A stretch of DNA of 62,891 nucleotides from Ceraceosorus guamensis (GCF_003144195.1 NW_020290084.1:1-62891), one strand, 5' to 3'; positions 23,001-35,129 are shown, counted from the first letter of the stretch. The notes: generated by a model not told the origin, from the sequence alone. Translations and numbers: made by a program.

Positions 23001-24862
23001 ACAAGCAACTCGAGGGCGTGGAGAAGCGAAAGGTGAGTCTGGGTTCGAGCATTCCTCCCGCCGAGACTGTCTAACACGATTGCTTCGATTCGGTAGGCCG
23101 AAGTGGAGGAAGCTAGAAACGAGATCGCCGACGCGCGATATGTATGGGAAAGGGCAAAAGTCGACTTGGGTGCGTTGCTTGTAGCGAGTCGGATCACGTC
23201 TGCACCAGACTCATCACCTTCGCGGGCTCCGCTCAATCCTGCAGAGACTAAACGCAAGGCTCTGCACACTGAGCTTCGCAGGCCTACGGCCCAGGCGGAG
23301 CTCGCCAAATTGGATCAAGAGATGAAAAGGACGGTTCAAAGGATGTTGCAAAGGTCGAAAGAAGTCCATGTAGGTGTCGGAATCATTGACATCATCACCA
23401 GGCTTGGTCACACGTTGACATTGGCAGCGCTCCCACAGGGTCTTGTAATGGCACAAATGAGAGCACGCGCAGGGATCGATGTCACCGTTCTGGAGCAGCT
23501 TCAACACGGCGGTCAGATTGTCGCTCTGGAAAATCTGATCGCCGAGAATCAGAGGTCTCATCGCGAGGCCAAGAGATTGTTAGATGAAGGTGAGCATACA
23601 CGAACCGTCGCGACTGCGTGGCGCTAGGTCAGGCGGCTCATGCAGCCCATTCTCGCCCTTTCTCAGCGGGAGCTCGTCTAGAGCAGGGCAAGAGGATAGC
23701 CATGGACTCGATGACCTACGCTCAGAGGCTGGTGGACGAAGCTGATGCCGAGGTGATAGATGAGGTGCATCGCTTGCAGAGAGAGGTGAGTCTGCTGCAG
23801 AGCTCTTTCACCACCGGCTGCGTCGCCCTTGTTGACATCGTATCTTGTTCGTAGGATGACAGATCTGTCGTCGATCTGGAAGACATGCTGGCTAATGAGC
23901 AGGCGAAGCTCGATCTTGTTACTGGTGTCAACGAAGGCGTGATCGCTGCGTATCAGGCGAGAAAGCAGCAGGTGAGTCCTGCTGCAGGAGAGCTGCTGAG
24001 GTGTGCTTATCGACTCACATTCACTGCTCGCGCCACGAAAGATCGACCAACTTGAGAAGCAACTATCCAGCTTGAATAGTCGAAAGGCGAGCAACGATCG
24101 CAATTTGAACAAGATTCTCGTGAGTGCGCCGTGCGAAGCTCGAGCCTCGTACGCTCACTGATGAACCGCTCGTTCTCTGTCCCAGCCTCGTTACGAGACT
24201 CATTTGGACAAGCTTATCGAGCGCATCAATGAGAAATTTTCTGCTGCATTTGAACGTGAGCCTGGCCGAATGCCATGACGATGCTCACCGTCTCAGCGCT
24301 CATTAAATCCCTTTGCGGCTATGCAGGCATCAACTGCAACGGTGAAGTTAAGTTGGAGAGAGAGGAGGATTATGCCAAGTGGGGCATAGTCATTTGGGTG
24401 AAATTCAGAGCGACGGAAAAGCTGCAACCATTGACTGGTCAGCGCCAGTCTGGTGGAGTAAGTGCTTATGAGATGCGCTTGAGCTGTTGGCCTTTGTCTG
24501 ACCCACGTCTGGTCTTTCCACGACAGGAACGTTCTCTATCCACGATTCTGTACCTGATGAGTCTGACGGAGCTCAGTCGAAGCCCCTTCTCCCTCGTCGA
24601 CGAGATCAACCAAGGCATGGACATGCGAGTAGAAAGAATGGTGCACGATCAAATGGTCGAGGTGACGTGCAAGGACGACGCAGGTCAATACTTTTTGATC
24701 ACGCCCAAACTTCTGTCCGGTCTCAAGTATCATAGACGCATGAAGATCCTCGTCATCAACAATGGCGAATGGTTGCCGGAAAAATTTAGCTTTGATCATT
24801 ACATTCAGCGACAAAAGAAGCGTCGCCTCTCTGGCAATGCAGCGGCTCGCGCAGCGGCGTGA
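20066..24862 (+). CDS. SMC5: SMC5, structural maintenance of chromosomes protein of the Smc5/6 complex
   Basis: The product is an ATPase of the Smc5/6 complex, which acts in recombinational repair, replication-fork stability and rDNA maintenance. An acidic N-terminal extension precedes YLPGSIVRVKLEHFVTYDAV and Walker A GPNGTGKSTVV, followed by the Smc5-type KQGYENGTIEIEL and LCSFLPQDKVADFA. Long coiled coils flank a hinge (DAVESCVNWQ to QTLSRGIRAARSFS). The C-terminal head has INCNGEVKL, signature QSGGERSLST and Walker B LVDEINQGMD, then FLITPKLLSGL. Clear exons: 20066-20502, 20576-21227, 21300-21557, 21625-21789, 21854-21975, 22051-22261, 22342-22581, 22646-22820, 22890-23032, and one from 23097. 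Junctions between 23175 and 24550 are less certain. An intron splits the signature motif after QSGG. Confidence 0.95.
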
Positions 24863-25313
24863 CGAGGCGTCGTCGAGGATGGAATGGCTCGCGCAGAAGA
24901 CGACGAGCAAGTATATAGCAATTCACCTCCACGTTAATCGAATCACATCACTAGTGCGATGATTCCCGGCTTTGCCACTCTCGCGCGCTAGACGACGAGT
25001 GCCAAGAGAGGTTGCGCAAGTGGTCTTCAATTCCATTGTCCATTGATGGTCCGTAGCAGAGAGAGAGACGTGAGCGGGCAGCAGGTAAGGGAGAGAGAGC
25101 AGTACAATGCCAAGACGCGAGCGGAAGGATGAGCTAGCACGAGGGTAATGGGAGGCCGGAAATGAAGCGAGGATGAGTCGAGGCGTGGGGCAGTAGCAAG
25201 CGCAAGTCGTGAAAGGGATTTCGTTACGAAAGGCGAAAGCAGGACAAAGCACGTTGAAAGGGGGGCATGATCGGGGCGCTCTTGATCGTTCCGTCATCGC
25301 GCTGAGGGGGGCC
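24863..25313. other. Convergent spacer between SMC5 and chitin synthase
   Basis: This 451 bp stretch separates two stop codons and would hold both 3' UTRs. It contains a purine-rich GAGAGAGAC stretch near 25060-25100. No gene or structured element is recognised. Confidence 0.4.
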
Positions 25314-28300
25314 TTATCCGACGAGCAGTCTATGAATCATAAAGATGGTGCTCATGCCAAATCTGACGACGCTCATAGCTCCGATAAAGACGAGGACGAC
25401 GATCATGTACACCTTGCTCCTAGTCGTTCCAGATCCAGGGTCAAACGTTCCCACATTATCGCCGCCGAGGATGAAAGCGGCCAGCACACCATTGCTCAAG
25501 CTCCAAAGCAGCAGCACGCTAGTTCTGAGATCCCTGAAAAAGTCTAGTCGCACTTCGGCTTTTGCTTCGGCCGAGGCGTCGCCGCGGATGATCATGGGTC
25601 GAGTGCGCAGATTGCTGAGCGCCTTGTCGTACACTAGATCGATGTCCGCTTGAGCTGTCGGCAAGATCACTTCCACGGTACCTTTGCCCGTAGCCACTAC
25701 GGCACCCAGATCATTGGCATCCGTCGAGATACCCTTTGTGCCCCAAGAGACTGTTTGAGGATGCAAGTTGAGCGTTCAGGACGTCACCCAGACCGGAATC
25801 GCATGCATGCATGCTCTCTCTTTCAAAAATGACTCACAGTCGTGCAGATTGGAGAAAGCATAGGTGTTGAGGATGTTGACGTAGCTTGGAGCAAGGAGAA
25901 GATATTGCACAAAGCTGGTGATGAGATGAAGCGGGTCGAGCGCAATGATGCTGCTGAGCAAGTATACTCCGTACGTCGCCAGTACGGAAAAGACCATTTG
26001 ACTGTAGATGGCATCGTGCTGGCTATTCTTGACCGCCTTGACCAGACACAGCACGGCGGCTACCATCATGTAGAGCGTCAGTATGGCGTAGATGACTGCA
26101 GCAGCAAAGAACTTCCACGGCGATCCTTGAGGTCTGTTGCCCAGCGCCAAGATGAAACAGCTGATCGTCGTTCCCAAGTAAACGTACTGCGCGCCCGTGT
26201 TGAGGATACCGATTCCCTTTAGTCCGAATTCCTTGCTCTCCAAGCTGGTGGTGAGGAGTCTAAAGAAGATGTAAAAGTTGCCCAGCGACAGCCAAGCAAA
26301 GATCAGGTTGACGGTGCTGTACAGCGCTTCTGCATAGAGGCAACACTTCCTCCAGAATCCGTGTCCGGACTCTCCAAATTGCAGCGTGTGCGTCATGGAG
26401 TAGATGGCAGCAAAGAAGGAGCCGTTGAGCCATCTCCTACGTTGAGAGATGAGTTCGGCCAAAGAATCCGGCACATCCGTAACTCCCTTTGCGCTCTTGA
26501 CATATCTCAGCACCCATCGATCGTTCCTCTTTGCCGCCAATTCGAAGCATAGGATCCGATCTTCAGCCAGGTACATGTTAGCATGGCTAAACGTCACTTC
26601 CGCCTGCTTCATCGTTTCTCCCTTAAAGTAACTGGCCAACGGACCTCTTCCCAGCTCATCATTCTGCAAGGCGATGTACCTGTACGCCGAAAAAGCGCCG
26701 GGCAAGACGGAGATGAATCCAAAGACGCTCTCCGTAGTCTTGTCGAGGATATTGCTGATTTTGTACTCGAAGTTTTGAGCTGCCACCAGAGGGTTGAGCA
26801 GGGCAGGTCCCAAACCCCAACGTCCTCGAGTATCCGCTTGGATCTCGCCACATGCTCCCGCAACGTTGGAATTGAGATCGAACGTCTTCCAAAGGTAGTA
26901 GATGGACTTGGCCTCGGGACGGGTGCCCACGTCGAGGAGGATGCAAACATTGGGCTGCAGTACAGGGCCAAAAGCTGAAGCAGGAAGAACGGCGATTGGG
27001 ACGGCGGAGCGATCAGGCGGGCCATGAAGGGAGTCTCGAACTGCAAGCAGACCGCTCACTCACCATTGAAGAACCACCTATGAGAGTTGATCTGCAGGAT
27101 CGCAGCGAAATACTCGCGTCAGCACGTGAGTAGACTTGCTTTCCTTGCTCCCACTCATACGCACCTTTTTCTGATTCTGCTCCTTCATGCAAAAGATGAG
27201 TCTGTGGAGGGCAACAATCGTTAGCCAACGACACGGCCTCGCATGGGTATATTGCCGGGCCATACTCACTGAGTAGGTACAAGACCCCTCTCAGCGCCCT
27301 TGAATTGCAGATTGCTATCGATGCTGAGCTGCGTCGTATACTCGTACACGTGCGCCTGCACCTGTTTTCCATTGACCGTATTCTTCGCCACTCCTTCCTG
27401 ATACACGCCCAGCGCAGCCAGACAATCCAACACTCTTGGATGGATCTTTTTGCGTCCATCCGCAATGATTGTGACCACCACTTTTTTCCATCCTTCTGCT
27501 CCCCACGTGCGAGACTTGTGCCGCGAACACAGGTGCGCAATGTTCTTCATCACGCCGTGCAGCGTGCGCGTAAAGACTGCGCGCGCGCAAAGGGCCAAAG
27601 AGAAAGCATACGATCCGCCTCAGCTTCTCGCCCCACCTTTTTCCTCTTTTCTTTTGCCCGCATGTCCGAGCACCTGCCTCGCCTAACTCACGTATTTCAT
27701 CCTCGTTGTACATCGTCACCGCAATATGAATCTCCGTATGGCGATTGTACATCGCCGGACGCAAGTTGAAATGCTGCGCCGCAAAGTCGTCGGGGTCGCA
27801 CGTGACGGCAGTGTAGCGCATCGTCGTGAACTCTTCCTCTCCTCTACGCGTCAAGAAGGATTGCAATTTGGTGGGCACGGGACAATCGAGGACGAGATTA
27901 CCTTGGGTCAACTTGACCTGCACGTTGCGGGGGGCGATCAAGGTTTCAGTACGATGCTTGATCCACGAGAGACGGCATCCGTGTCTCGGAACTTGTCCCC
28001 GCCTGAGCCGCACGCGCGCGCACTCACCGCCTTTCTGGTCTTGTTGCGTCTCAACTGAGCGCCCCTTGCAGGAGCAGGTCCAAAGTGCATCGTCTCCGCA
28101 GGAGCGATACCCGTCTCTGTCGCCCCATCTGCCGCAAATACATGTTGATCGCTGCTGTAATGCAAGCCTTCGTAATTCAAACCATGCCTCATCATTCCCC
28201 TCTCTTCGTCGCCCCCTTCCAAATCCGCCGCGTCCAAACGCCTCTCCTCCTCTGCATAATCGTAGTCCGATCCGGCATAATGCATCTCCTCCTTCTCGCC

Positions 28301-28966
28301 ATACAAACCACCTGCATCGCCGCCGCCGCCGCCTACTTGATCATAAGGTCCAGAATGAGCATAGTCGTATCCGCCCGCATACCCTCTACCATCCATATCC
28401 ATCTCCCTGTCCATGACCATGTCCGCATTCGCACCTGCTGCTGCTGCTGCACGATCAGCAAAAGGTCCTTCTTGTCGGGGCGTATAAGCGTAGCCCAAAG
28501 CGGGCATGGGCGTATGATCCACTTCCGTCTTGTCATCGTACATGCTGCCAGGGCTGATCATGGGCATGTTCATCTGCCGAGCATCAGGAAGCGGCTCTTC
28601 GAAAGGATTGGGCGTGCTGCTCTGCTGGGCGTGGGCGTGGGCGTGGGCGTGAATGGCATAAGGGCTCTGAAGCAGCGATGTCAAATTGGCTTGCAAAGGG
28701 GATGCTCTGCCCTGCTCATTCGTAGCAGCAGCAGCAGCAGCAAAAGGTGAAGCTCGAGCAGCAGGTCCAGCCAAAGCAGCCGCTGCTTCGTTGTAAAAGC
28801 TGGTGGATAATTCGGGCGCGTGTCCCGTGCCTCCTACCGCAGAAGCGTGCTGCTGCTGATGCTCATCCGCATAGTTTGCATACTCTGCGTAGGGAGAAGG
28901 GGCAGCGTCGTAAGGCGACGAAGGCTCCCCTGCCGCGTCGGGATGATGTGTGTAAGGTGAAGCCAT
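25314..28966 (-). CDS. CHS: Chitin synthase, division 1 (class I-III type)
   Basis: Seven exons on the - strand (28966-28028, 27917-27692, 27576-27270, 27201-27165, 27091-27064, 26974-25838, 25750-25314) give 1036 aa. The enzyme is a plasma-membrane glycosyltransferase (GT2) making chitin from UDP-GlcNAc. A long disordered N-terminus rich in Ala, Tyr and Asp precedes [23 protein letters not shown]. Then come [50 protein letters not shown] and the catalytic [11 protein letters not shown], followed by several membrane segments ([48 protein letters not shown]) and a final pair near the C-terminus. ATG 28966 is the first in frame. An acceptor-like CTTGACAG just upstream (29007) leaves open a further 5' exon. 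The class within division 1 is not decided. Confidence 0.93.
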
Positions 28967-29077
28967 GGATGCGTAGGCAGGACTTGGACTCGATCCTGAT
29001 GCTGATGCGGCTGTCAAGGGCGAAGGATGTGTCAGGTGCAGCTTTGCGTCGAATAGCCATTCGTGTCACGCTTCTTG

Positions 29078-29083
<6 letters not shown>

Positions 29084-29110
<27 letters not shown>
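29084..29110. repeat. CT microsatellite
   Basis: An uninterrupted TC/CT tract of about 27 nt lies upstream of the chitin synthase start. On the gene's own strand it reads GA. It would sit in the promoter, the 5' UTR or a 5' UTR intron. Confidence 0.9.
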
Positions 29111-29180
29111 TAGCTTCCAAATTCGATCCCTGAGCAAGGAGTGTGTGGTGATGAGTGAGGGAGGGCAAAAGTGTGAGTGT

Positions 29181-29217
29181 GAGTGAGCGAGTGAGCGAGT
29201 GAGCGAGTGAGCGAGTG
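29181..29217. repeat. GAGTGAGC octamer tandem repeat
   Basis: Four to five copies of an 8-bp unit (GAGTGAGC with register shifts) run without interruption. Confidence 0.85.
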
Positions 29218-29417
29218 GCCCTTGCATGTTGCACCACCCCACCCACCTTCACCAGCGCAACCACACGCACCCCTGCTGCTGCATGGGCCCTCAGCAGCTC
29301 ACTTGTCTTCGCGGCAAAGCCCCTGAATCACAATCCATGCAACACGATCACGCGTCCATCTATGCTGCGCGCGTACCGGGCATGTCATGCATGCGCCTCG
29401 CGCTCGTGAGCTCGCTT

Positions 29418-29480
29418 GCAGCTATATATGTAATCGTCAATTTTGAATATATATAGCCTAAAATATGGCCTATAGCTGCA
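29418..29480. repeat. AT-rich inverted repeat
   Basis: Perfect 10-bp arms TGCAGCTATA (29418-29427) and TATAGCTGCA (29471-29480) flank a 43-nt AT-rich spacer containing ATATATATAG. It could form a cruciform or hairpin. No gene is associated. Confidence 0.7.
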
Positions 29481-29750
29481 GTAGCAGCACCCTGGCAGCA
29501 CAACAGCAGCCTGTGCGGCGTCTCACATGCGCGCGGCATATATGCAATCGAACATCTATCTCCCTTGAAATAAAGTCCAACACTTTGACCCTGACATCTG
29601 CGTTCACGTGACAGTCCGACACGGCAAACACTGACGCAGTGCAGGAATACAAATGCAAGCAAATCAGCGGGTGTTGTCCGCGCGTGGTCCGTTTTTATTC
29701 AACTTCGACGCGATCGAGGGCGCGCGCGGGTGATGTGTAGATTCTTCACT

Positions 29751-29770
29751 CGACTCGACTCGACTCGACT
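29751..29770. repeat. CGACT tandem repeat
   Basis: Four perfect CGACT pentamers, preceded by a partial unit, lie about 230 bp beyond the Iwr1 stop. The unit includes the GACTC word seen in other intergenic regions. Confidence 0.8.
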
Positions 29771-29998
29771 TGCCGCCGCCAACCAACCGCGCGCAACAGC
29801 CTTGGCTCATTGTTCTGACTTTTTCGTACTACTAGCGCAGCTAGCTGGGTTTGCCCGCGTTTATGATTTTACTCTGGTTATCGTGATGGTACGGTCTGAC
29901 ATTTCGACAGAGCAGCACAATGCCGGTTAATCGTGTCGGAAAGCGGGCGATAGCTTCGAGGGGCTTTGAAGAGCACAACGATTTTACCGCTTGCGCAG

Positions 29999-32354
29999 TC
30001 AGTAATCATCATCGTCATCATCATCATCATCTTCCTCCTGATCCCATGCCATCTCATCTTCCGAATTGACGTCTCTATCTGGATAATCATTTCTGCGTGC
30101 CGTGATGGTTGCGAAACAGCTCAAAATGAGGTCAGCCTCGATGAAGAAGATCCAACATGCTTTCTCACTGCCTCTGTCGGCCCCCTTTCCCCAACCCGAC
30201 TCACCGATAAAATCCCTCATCATTGCTATCCTCATCCTCTCCCTCGTCCCACTCGTCCGCACTATCCGGTCCGCCCGTCTTGACGTCGATCAGATCATAC
30301 TCTTCCTCATCGTCGGGCCACTCCATCAGATCTTCCGCTCTCAGCCCTTCCAGCGTAGCCACCTGACTCCTATCACTTTGCTTGAACAGGTGCTGCATCT
30401 CCGGCTGAGCAGACTGCCCAGTGACGATCGGCGCCGGGGCCGAAGCGTGACCAGCAACGGGCGCAGGACTCAGTCCTGCTCGGCTGTTCCCATCGCCCGC
30501 GTTGCTCAAATCAGCCCATCGCTCGCTCCCGCTCATGCTGGCCGATTCCCTGTAGTACACATCGTAAACGTAGTCATCCTCATCCGAATCGATGTCGCTT
30601 GGAGAGTCCTCTGCACCGCTAGCCGAGTTGGATCGTCCAGACTTCTCGCTGGGCCTGCTCGATACACCTTCCGAATGTGTAAGACGAGAGATGCTGGACT
30701 CAAGATCTGAAGGCGGTTCCAGGTGTGTTTCTGATCGGGTCAAAGAGGTGATGAACAGCAACGCGACAGAGTAGAGGCGCTGGGGGTCAGCGTCTCTCGG
30801 GACGCACGATGGTCAAACGTGCGTCGATGTGCCGGCTACGCACCTTTCAAATAATCTCCGAGCAGACCAGCGAATTTCCGGTCCAGCGCATCCATATCCG
30901 CATCCACATCGTCGCTCTCCCGCGCTTCCTGGACCGTTCCCGACCTGCTCTTGCCTCGCAACTGTCTTGGGGCATGCAATCCGCTCGCCTGCTTGGCGCG
31001 CCTCTTTTCTCGACGCTGTTTGCGCGTGAGACTGGAACTCTGGCTGTCAATCGCGATCGCATCAATGATACGCATTCTGCGCAGAGCAGGAAGCTGACCC
31101 GGCCTGCACCAAATCCAACGGACGACGCGTCGGTGGGCCGAGCGGGCGCGGTCAGAGCCATTGGGGGCCAGTCTGACGTATGGTCCTTGGCCACTCACCC
31201 TCTTGTCCTGCTCCTCAGACTTTGTCTGCTGGAGCTTCTAGGAACCGAATTCGACGCTTGCGCAGACGAGGCAACATCTTCGACGGACATGTCCGCACCA
31301 TCCTCCGAGAGATTGTTCCGGCCTTTTTGCGCAGTGATCTTCGACATTGAGGGGCTCTGATCAGGGGAGATGGCCTCTGCATGCGCACGCTTACTACCTC
31401 GTCTTAAAGCCTCTGCTTCGTTGCGTATGACCTGGAAGCGCAAAGGCGAGCCCGTGGGGGGTTTTGAGGTAGACTTGGTGGAGATGAATGCTGTAGCTCG
31501 AGGAGCTGGGGATGCTGAACTAGATGCGCTTCCGGATGCATCGATGGTGCTCTGCTGCGGTGTCGGGGAGGATGCTCGAGGAGAAAAGTTGGCCAGACGG
31601 CGAGACAGGTCGTTGGCCAGTGCGGGATCGGAAAAATGTTGCAAGTCCACCGTCTCGGCTAGTCTGAACACTGTGAGAGACCGAGGTGGATGGACGTCAG
31701 TGAGGGTGCGGGGGCAGGATAAGCGCATGTATGCACAGAGAACAGTCGTCCTCTGCTTTGCTTTTGAAACTCACTCTGGGATCGCTTGCCACTTTGCATT
31801 ATTCGTGTAGGCAGCGTAGAAGCAGAAGCGCTATTAGAGAATGTTCTCTTGAGTCCGCTCTGTTCTTCCGATCCAGCGTGCAACTTGTCATGCCCTTGCA
31901 CTCCTCTCATGATGCTCAGTCTCTTCCTCGACCTGCCTTGCCCTTGATGCCCATCCCCGTCCGCACCATGCACTTGCTCAGATGCATCCAGCACCTCATC
32001 CCCTTCCACATCATCCAGCAAGCGTCCAATCTGAAGCGAATCCACGGGCTCTTGACCTCTCTTGCGTTTGATGCGCAGGATTACGCCTCCTCCTGCCCCC
32101 CCTGCTGCTCGCTGCGACAAAGCCGTCCTAGCACTGTTGTCCAGCTCTGCCTGAGCTCTAGCAGCAGCGGCATTAGCCTCGTTGATCTGTTCAAAAGGGA
32201 GCACGCTGCCTTGTCGATGCGAGTGCTCTTCCTGCCCGGCAGGAGAAGGAGGAGGTGAGATCCACACATCGCCTATTCGAGGTGCGGAGATGGGCTTGGG
32301 CACCCTCTTACCGCCCGAGGAAGCTGGTGCGGCAGCAGTGCTTGAGGTCGCCAT
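29999..32354 (-). CDS. IWR1: Iwr1-type RNA polymerase II nuclear import factor
   Basis: Five exons (32354-31775, 31670-31199, 31076-30844, 30730-30205, 30092-29999) keep one frame and give 634 aa. Iwr1 binds assembled RNA polymerase II in the cytoplasm and directs its import through its N-terminal basic signal. Here the N-terminal half has VILRIKRKRGQEPVDSLQI, the family's conserved basic start motif. The defining C-terminal Iwr1 domain is acidic and Tyr-rich: DEDDYVYDVYYRES, then EEEYDLIDVKT and EDSNDEGFYRNDYPDRD. The last splice joins GFYR to NDYPD exactly. The protein is longer than yeast Iwr1 because of Ser/Ala-rich inserts and ends in a run of nine Asp and one Tyr. It is divergent from the JmjC gene, with 475 bp between starts. 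Confidence 0.9.
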
Positions 32355-32829
32355 TACGAAGCTAGACCGAGCAGAAGTGTAGCGTGTGATGGAGGGTTGG
32401 ACGAACCGCTTCAGGATGGCTGGCAGGTGGATGGAGGGAAGTGTATGCGCTCTTGCATGTCTGCGTGCCACGCTTCAAGCCACAAAATTACGAATCGTCT
32501 TAATTGTCGACGCGCAACGCTTCGTCCATCCCCGCGCTGCGCCGCCCTCCACACGATAAACGCCTCTACTGTCGTCAACACGTGACAGGGCAAAGGCGCG
32601 CGCCCCGCGGCCGGCGGGGCCAACGTCTGCTACATCCATCTGCAGGCAGGCTGGCCCAAAACCAACCCGCTAGCGTTCATGTGTCCTTTCCCCTTCTGCA
32701 TCACGCTGCTCACTCCCCATCCCCCCGTCGCTCCATCTCATCCTCCCACTTTTGACTCCGACGTCAAGTCGCTCCCCCGCCCTCATAGCTTCGTCTTGAC
32801 TTCGCTGTCCCTCACAGCTTTCGCTCCGC
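32355..32829. promoter_or_regulatory. Divergent promoter region of IWR1 and the JmjC gene
   Basis: This spacer of 475 bp has no ORF of note. A pyrimidine-rich stretch at 32690-32760 (CCCCATCCCCCCGTCGCTCC and similar) immediately precedes the JmjC start. A GACTCCGACGTCAAGTCG segment near 32754 is the only trace of the words common in other divergent spacers. Confidence 0.4.
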
Positions 32830-34532
32830 ATGAGCCGCGCGCTTACGGAGCAGGACTACGTGGACAGTTGTCTGGGCCTCTCCAAGGAAGGTCGAGAGTT
32901 GCTGGGCATTCCCTTGGACTCCTCCTCCTCATCATCATCATGGCCTCCTCTACTCTCTCGCCCGCCGAGCGCATTGGAATTCTCGCGTCTGGTAGCGCGC
33001 AGCAGCCCGGTGCTGATAGAAGGATGCGTGGATGATCGGCCCGCGCTGAAAGAGTGGAGCAGCACGAATTGGTTGATGGAGAGAATGGGGTCTGCCAAGG
33101 TGAACGTAGCCCTGACGCCTAACGGCAGGGCTGATGATCTGCTGCTGCTTCACCAAGGTCAAGACGTGTTTGCACTGCCTTTGGAAGTCGACATGTGAGA
33201 GGCGCATTCCCGCGCATCCCCAACTGTCTCACCTCACTTCACGCCTCTCGCCCTGCTGACGATGCACCGCGGAGGTGACGCTTGACGCGATGCTACCGCT
33301 CACGCTTTTGCGTGCACAGGACGTTCAAGGACCTGGCAAGCGCTCTTTCTAGCCGCAAAGAAGACGCGCCCGTCGCGTACCTCCAGTCGCAAGGTTCCAA
33401 CTTGACCTCTGAGCCCGCGCTTTCTCCTCTGTGTGATGATTTTGCCCCTCGTAGCCACGCGTCCTCTACGACCGCGTCGTCCACACGCTCTAAAGACAAC
33501 GCTTCGTTGTCGTTCTTGTTCGCGACACAAGCACTGGACAAGGAGCCAGAAGCGATCAACTTGTGGGTGGGCAACGCTCGTGCATTCACCAGCACTCATC
33601 GCGATCACTACGAGAATCTGTTCACAGTGGTCAGAGGCGTCAAGGAATTCTACCTCTGGCCGCCCGCCGAAGGTTGGGCGCTGGAAGAAAGTGCGTTCAG
33701 GGCAGCGAGAGAGCCAAGCCTTGGTGCAGCAGCATGTGTAGAATGGCAAAGCACACCTCTGACTTTGCACTCCCCAACCTTATCCAGCTGAGCCTCTGCC
33801 CATCTATCAGTGGTCCATCGACGGGAAGAAGAGTGACAGTGACTACATTGCTCCAAACGCGCTCAAATCGTCCGACTTGGTCCTCCGTCCGGTCCCTTCC
33901 GCTCCCAAAACGCCTTGGATCAGACCTTCTCCTCTCGAGACTCGCACGAGCAAGCGCAACGCTCCGTGCAAGAGGTACGCTCAGTCTTTGCCTCCTTTGC
34001 GCGTAAAAGTCGGCCAAGGTCAGACTCTGTATCTTCCTGCCGGGTGAGTCGAACTGTCTCGAGCCGAAGATTCAAGATCGAGTCCCGCCGCTCCAAGGCT
34101 GAGGCTCACGTGTCTTGCCACCTCAATGCAGCTGGTATCACGCGGTGGCACAGCAGGTGGACGATGGGCAGGGAGAAGGCGCAAGCGCGGGGTTGTGTAT
34201 AGCCATCAATCAGTGGTACGAGGTGAGGTGATCGGAGCGTACATGTTGCATCCCAGTCATGACCATGCAGATGGCTGCTATCGAGCCTGAAACTGACGCC
34301 TGAAACCAACGCCTTCTTTCACCCACGATCCCCGTGTGCCTTTCACCTGCGAACCCTGTGTGCCGACTCACGCTGAATCACGTGTGCACTCCAACGCGCG
34401 CGCTGCTACTTCCACTGACTCTCTGGTCGGCAGAGCGACGCGGCGTTTTCGGACAGGTGGGCTTGGACACAGTTTCAGCGCTCCTTGGGCAAGAAGCTGG
34501 ACGGCACCTTTGTCAAGGAAGATGAAGTGTGA
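32830..34532 (+). CDS. JmjC-domain hydroxylase of the JMJD7 type
   Basis: Five exons (32830-33194, 33320-33690, 33788-34043, 34132-34227, 34457-34532) give 387 aa in frame. JMJD7 proteins are Fe(II)/2-oxoglutarate (3S)-lysyl hydroxylases, in animals acting on TRAFAC GTPases. The iron triad is visible as H-x-D in SThRDHYENLFTVVRGVKEF (the STH and RD residues) and the distal His in LPAGWYHAV. Other family landmarks are PVLIEGCVDDRPALKEW, NVALTPNGRAD, INLWVGNARAFTS, FYLWPP and the closing AINQWYEVRWAWTQFQRSL. The splice into the last exon (donor after GTGAG at 34227) restores WYEVRWAW, like WYDMxYDxxY in animal proteins. Some family members were also reported as peptidases, and I do not infer that here. 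The target in this fungus is unknown. Confidence 0.85.
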
Positions 34533-35129
34533 CGTTTGATCAGGTCGCAAGGCGCAGCAAGCGATTGATCGAGGACGACGGACTTGTTGCGCGGCTCAGG
34601 CTTTCCGCGAAGCTGCTCGGGCATGGGAAGAAGGAGCGGGCTCAATGCAACGGATAGGACGCTGCAAGGGTCAGTCCAAAGTACACGACTTTGGGAGTCC
34701 AGTGGCTACAGTCACACCGCGTATCACGCCGAAAGGTCGTCCGCAATGCTTTGAGAATAGAAGGCGGAGCGTACAAGGTGCCAGGGCTCTCGCCTTGGAC
34801 TCAGAGAAACGTGAGACGCTCGCTCTGGCAACTTTTTTTTTCTTTGGCCAAGCTATCCAGACACTTTGTAGCGCTACTTTGCAGAAGTCTGCTGGCAAGT
34901 CTTGTTCCTGCATGCCATTTTCTGGAGTTCCATGTCAATAGCATCAGACGCTGCAGGCTGACCTGCCGCGGACACTCAAAGCCTACTACCCATTCTTGTT
35001 GCCGACACTGCGCGCAACGGAGGGGATCTGGATTGCTGTTGGATCAAGGCTGATTCCACAAGGAAGCGAGAACACAGGACCGGGAAGCGGAGCTATTGCA
35101 AGCCACTCTGGCCCTCTTCGAAATTCGTC

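Larger units (their letters stand above)
28967..29998. promoter_or_regulatory. Region upstream of chitin synthase with simple repeats and an AT-rich hairpin
   Basis: This spacer lies between the chitin synthase start and the Iwr1 stop, both on the - strand, so it should hold the chitin synthase promoter. It contains a CT microsatellite, a GAGTGAGC octamer repeat, a (CGACT) run and an AT-rich inverted repeat, each listed separately. The sequence 29420-29475 is much more AT-rich than its surroundings. Confidence 0.45.

Noticed and set aside
28863-29270. Possible upstream coding exon of the chitin synthase
   Set aside because: The frame consists largely of translated microsatellite (repeated Arg-Glu) and lacks family similarity. 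It was kept only as a possible 5' UTR intron region.
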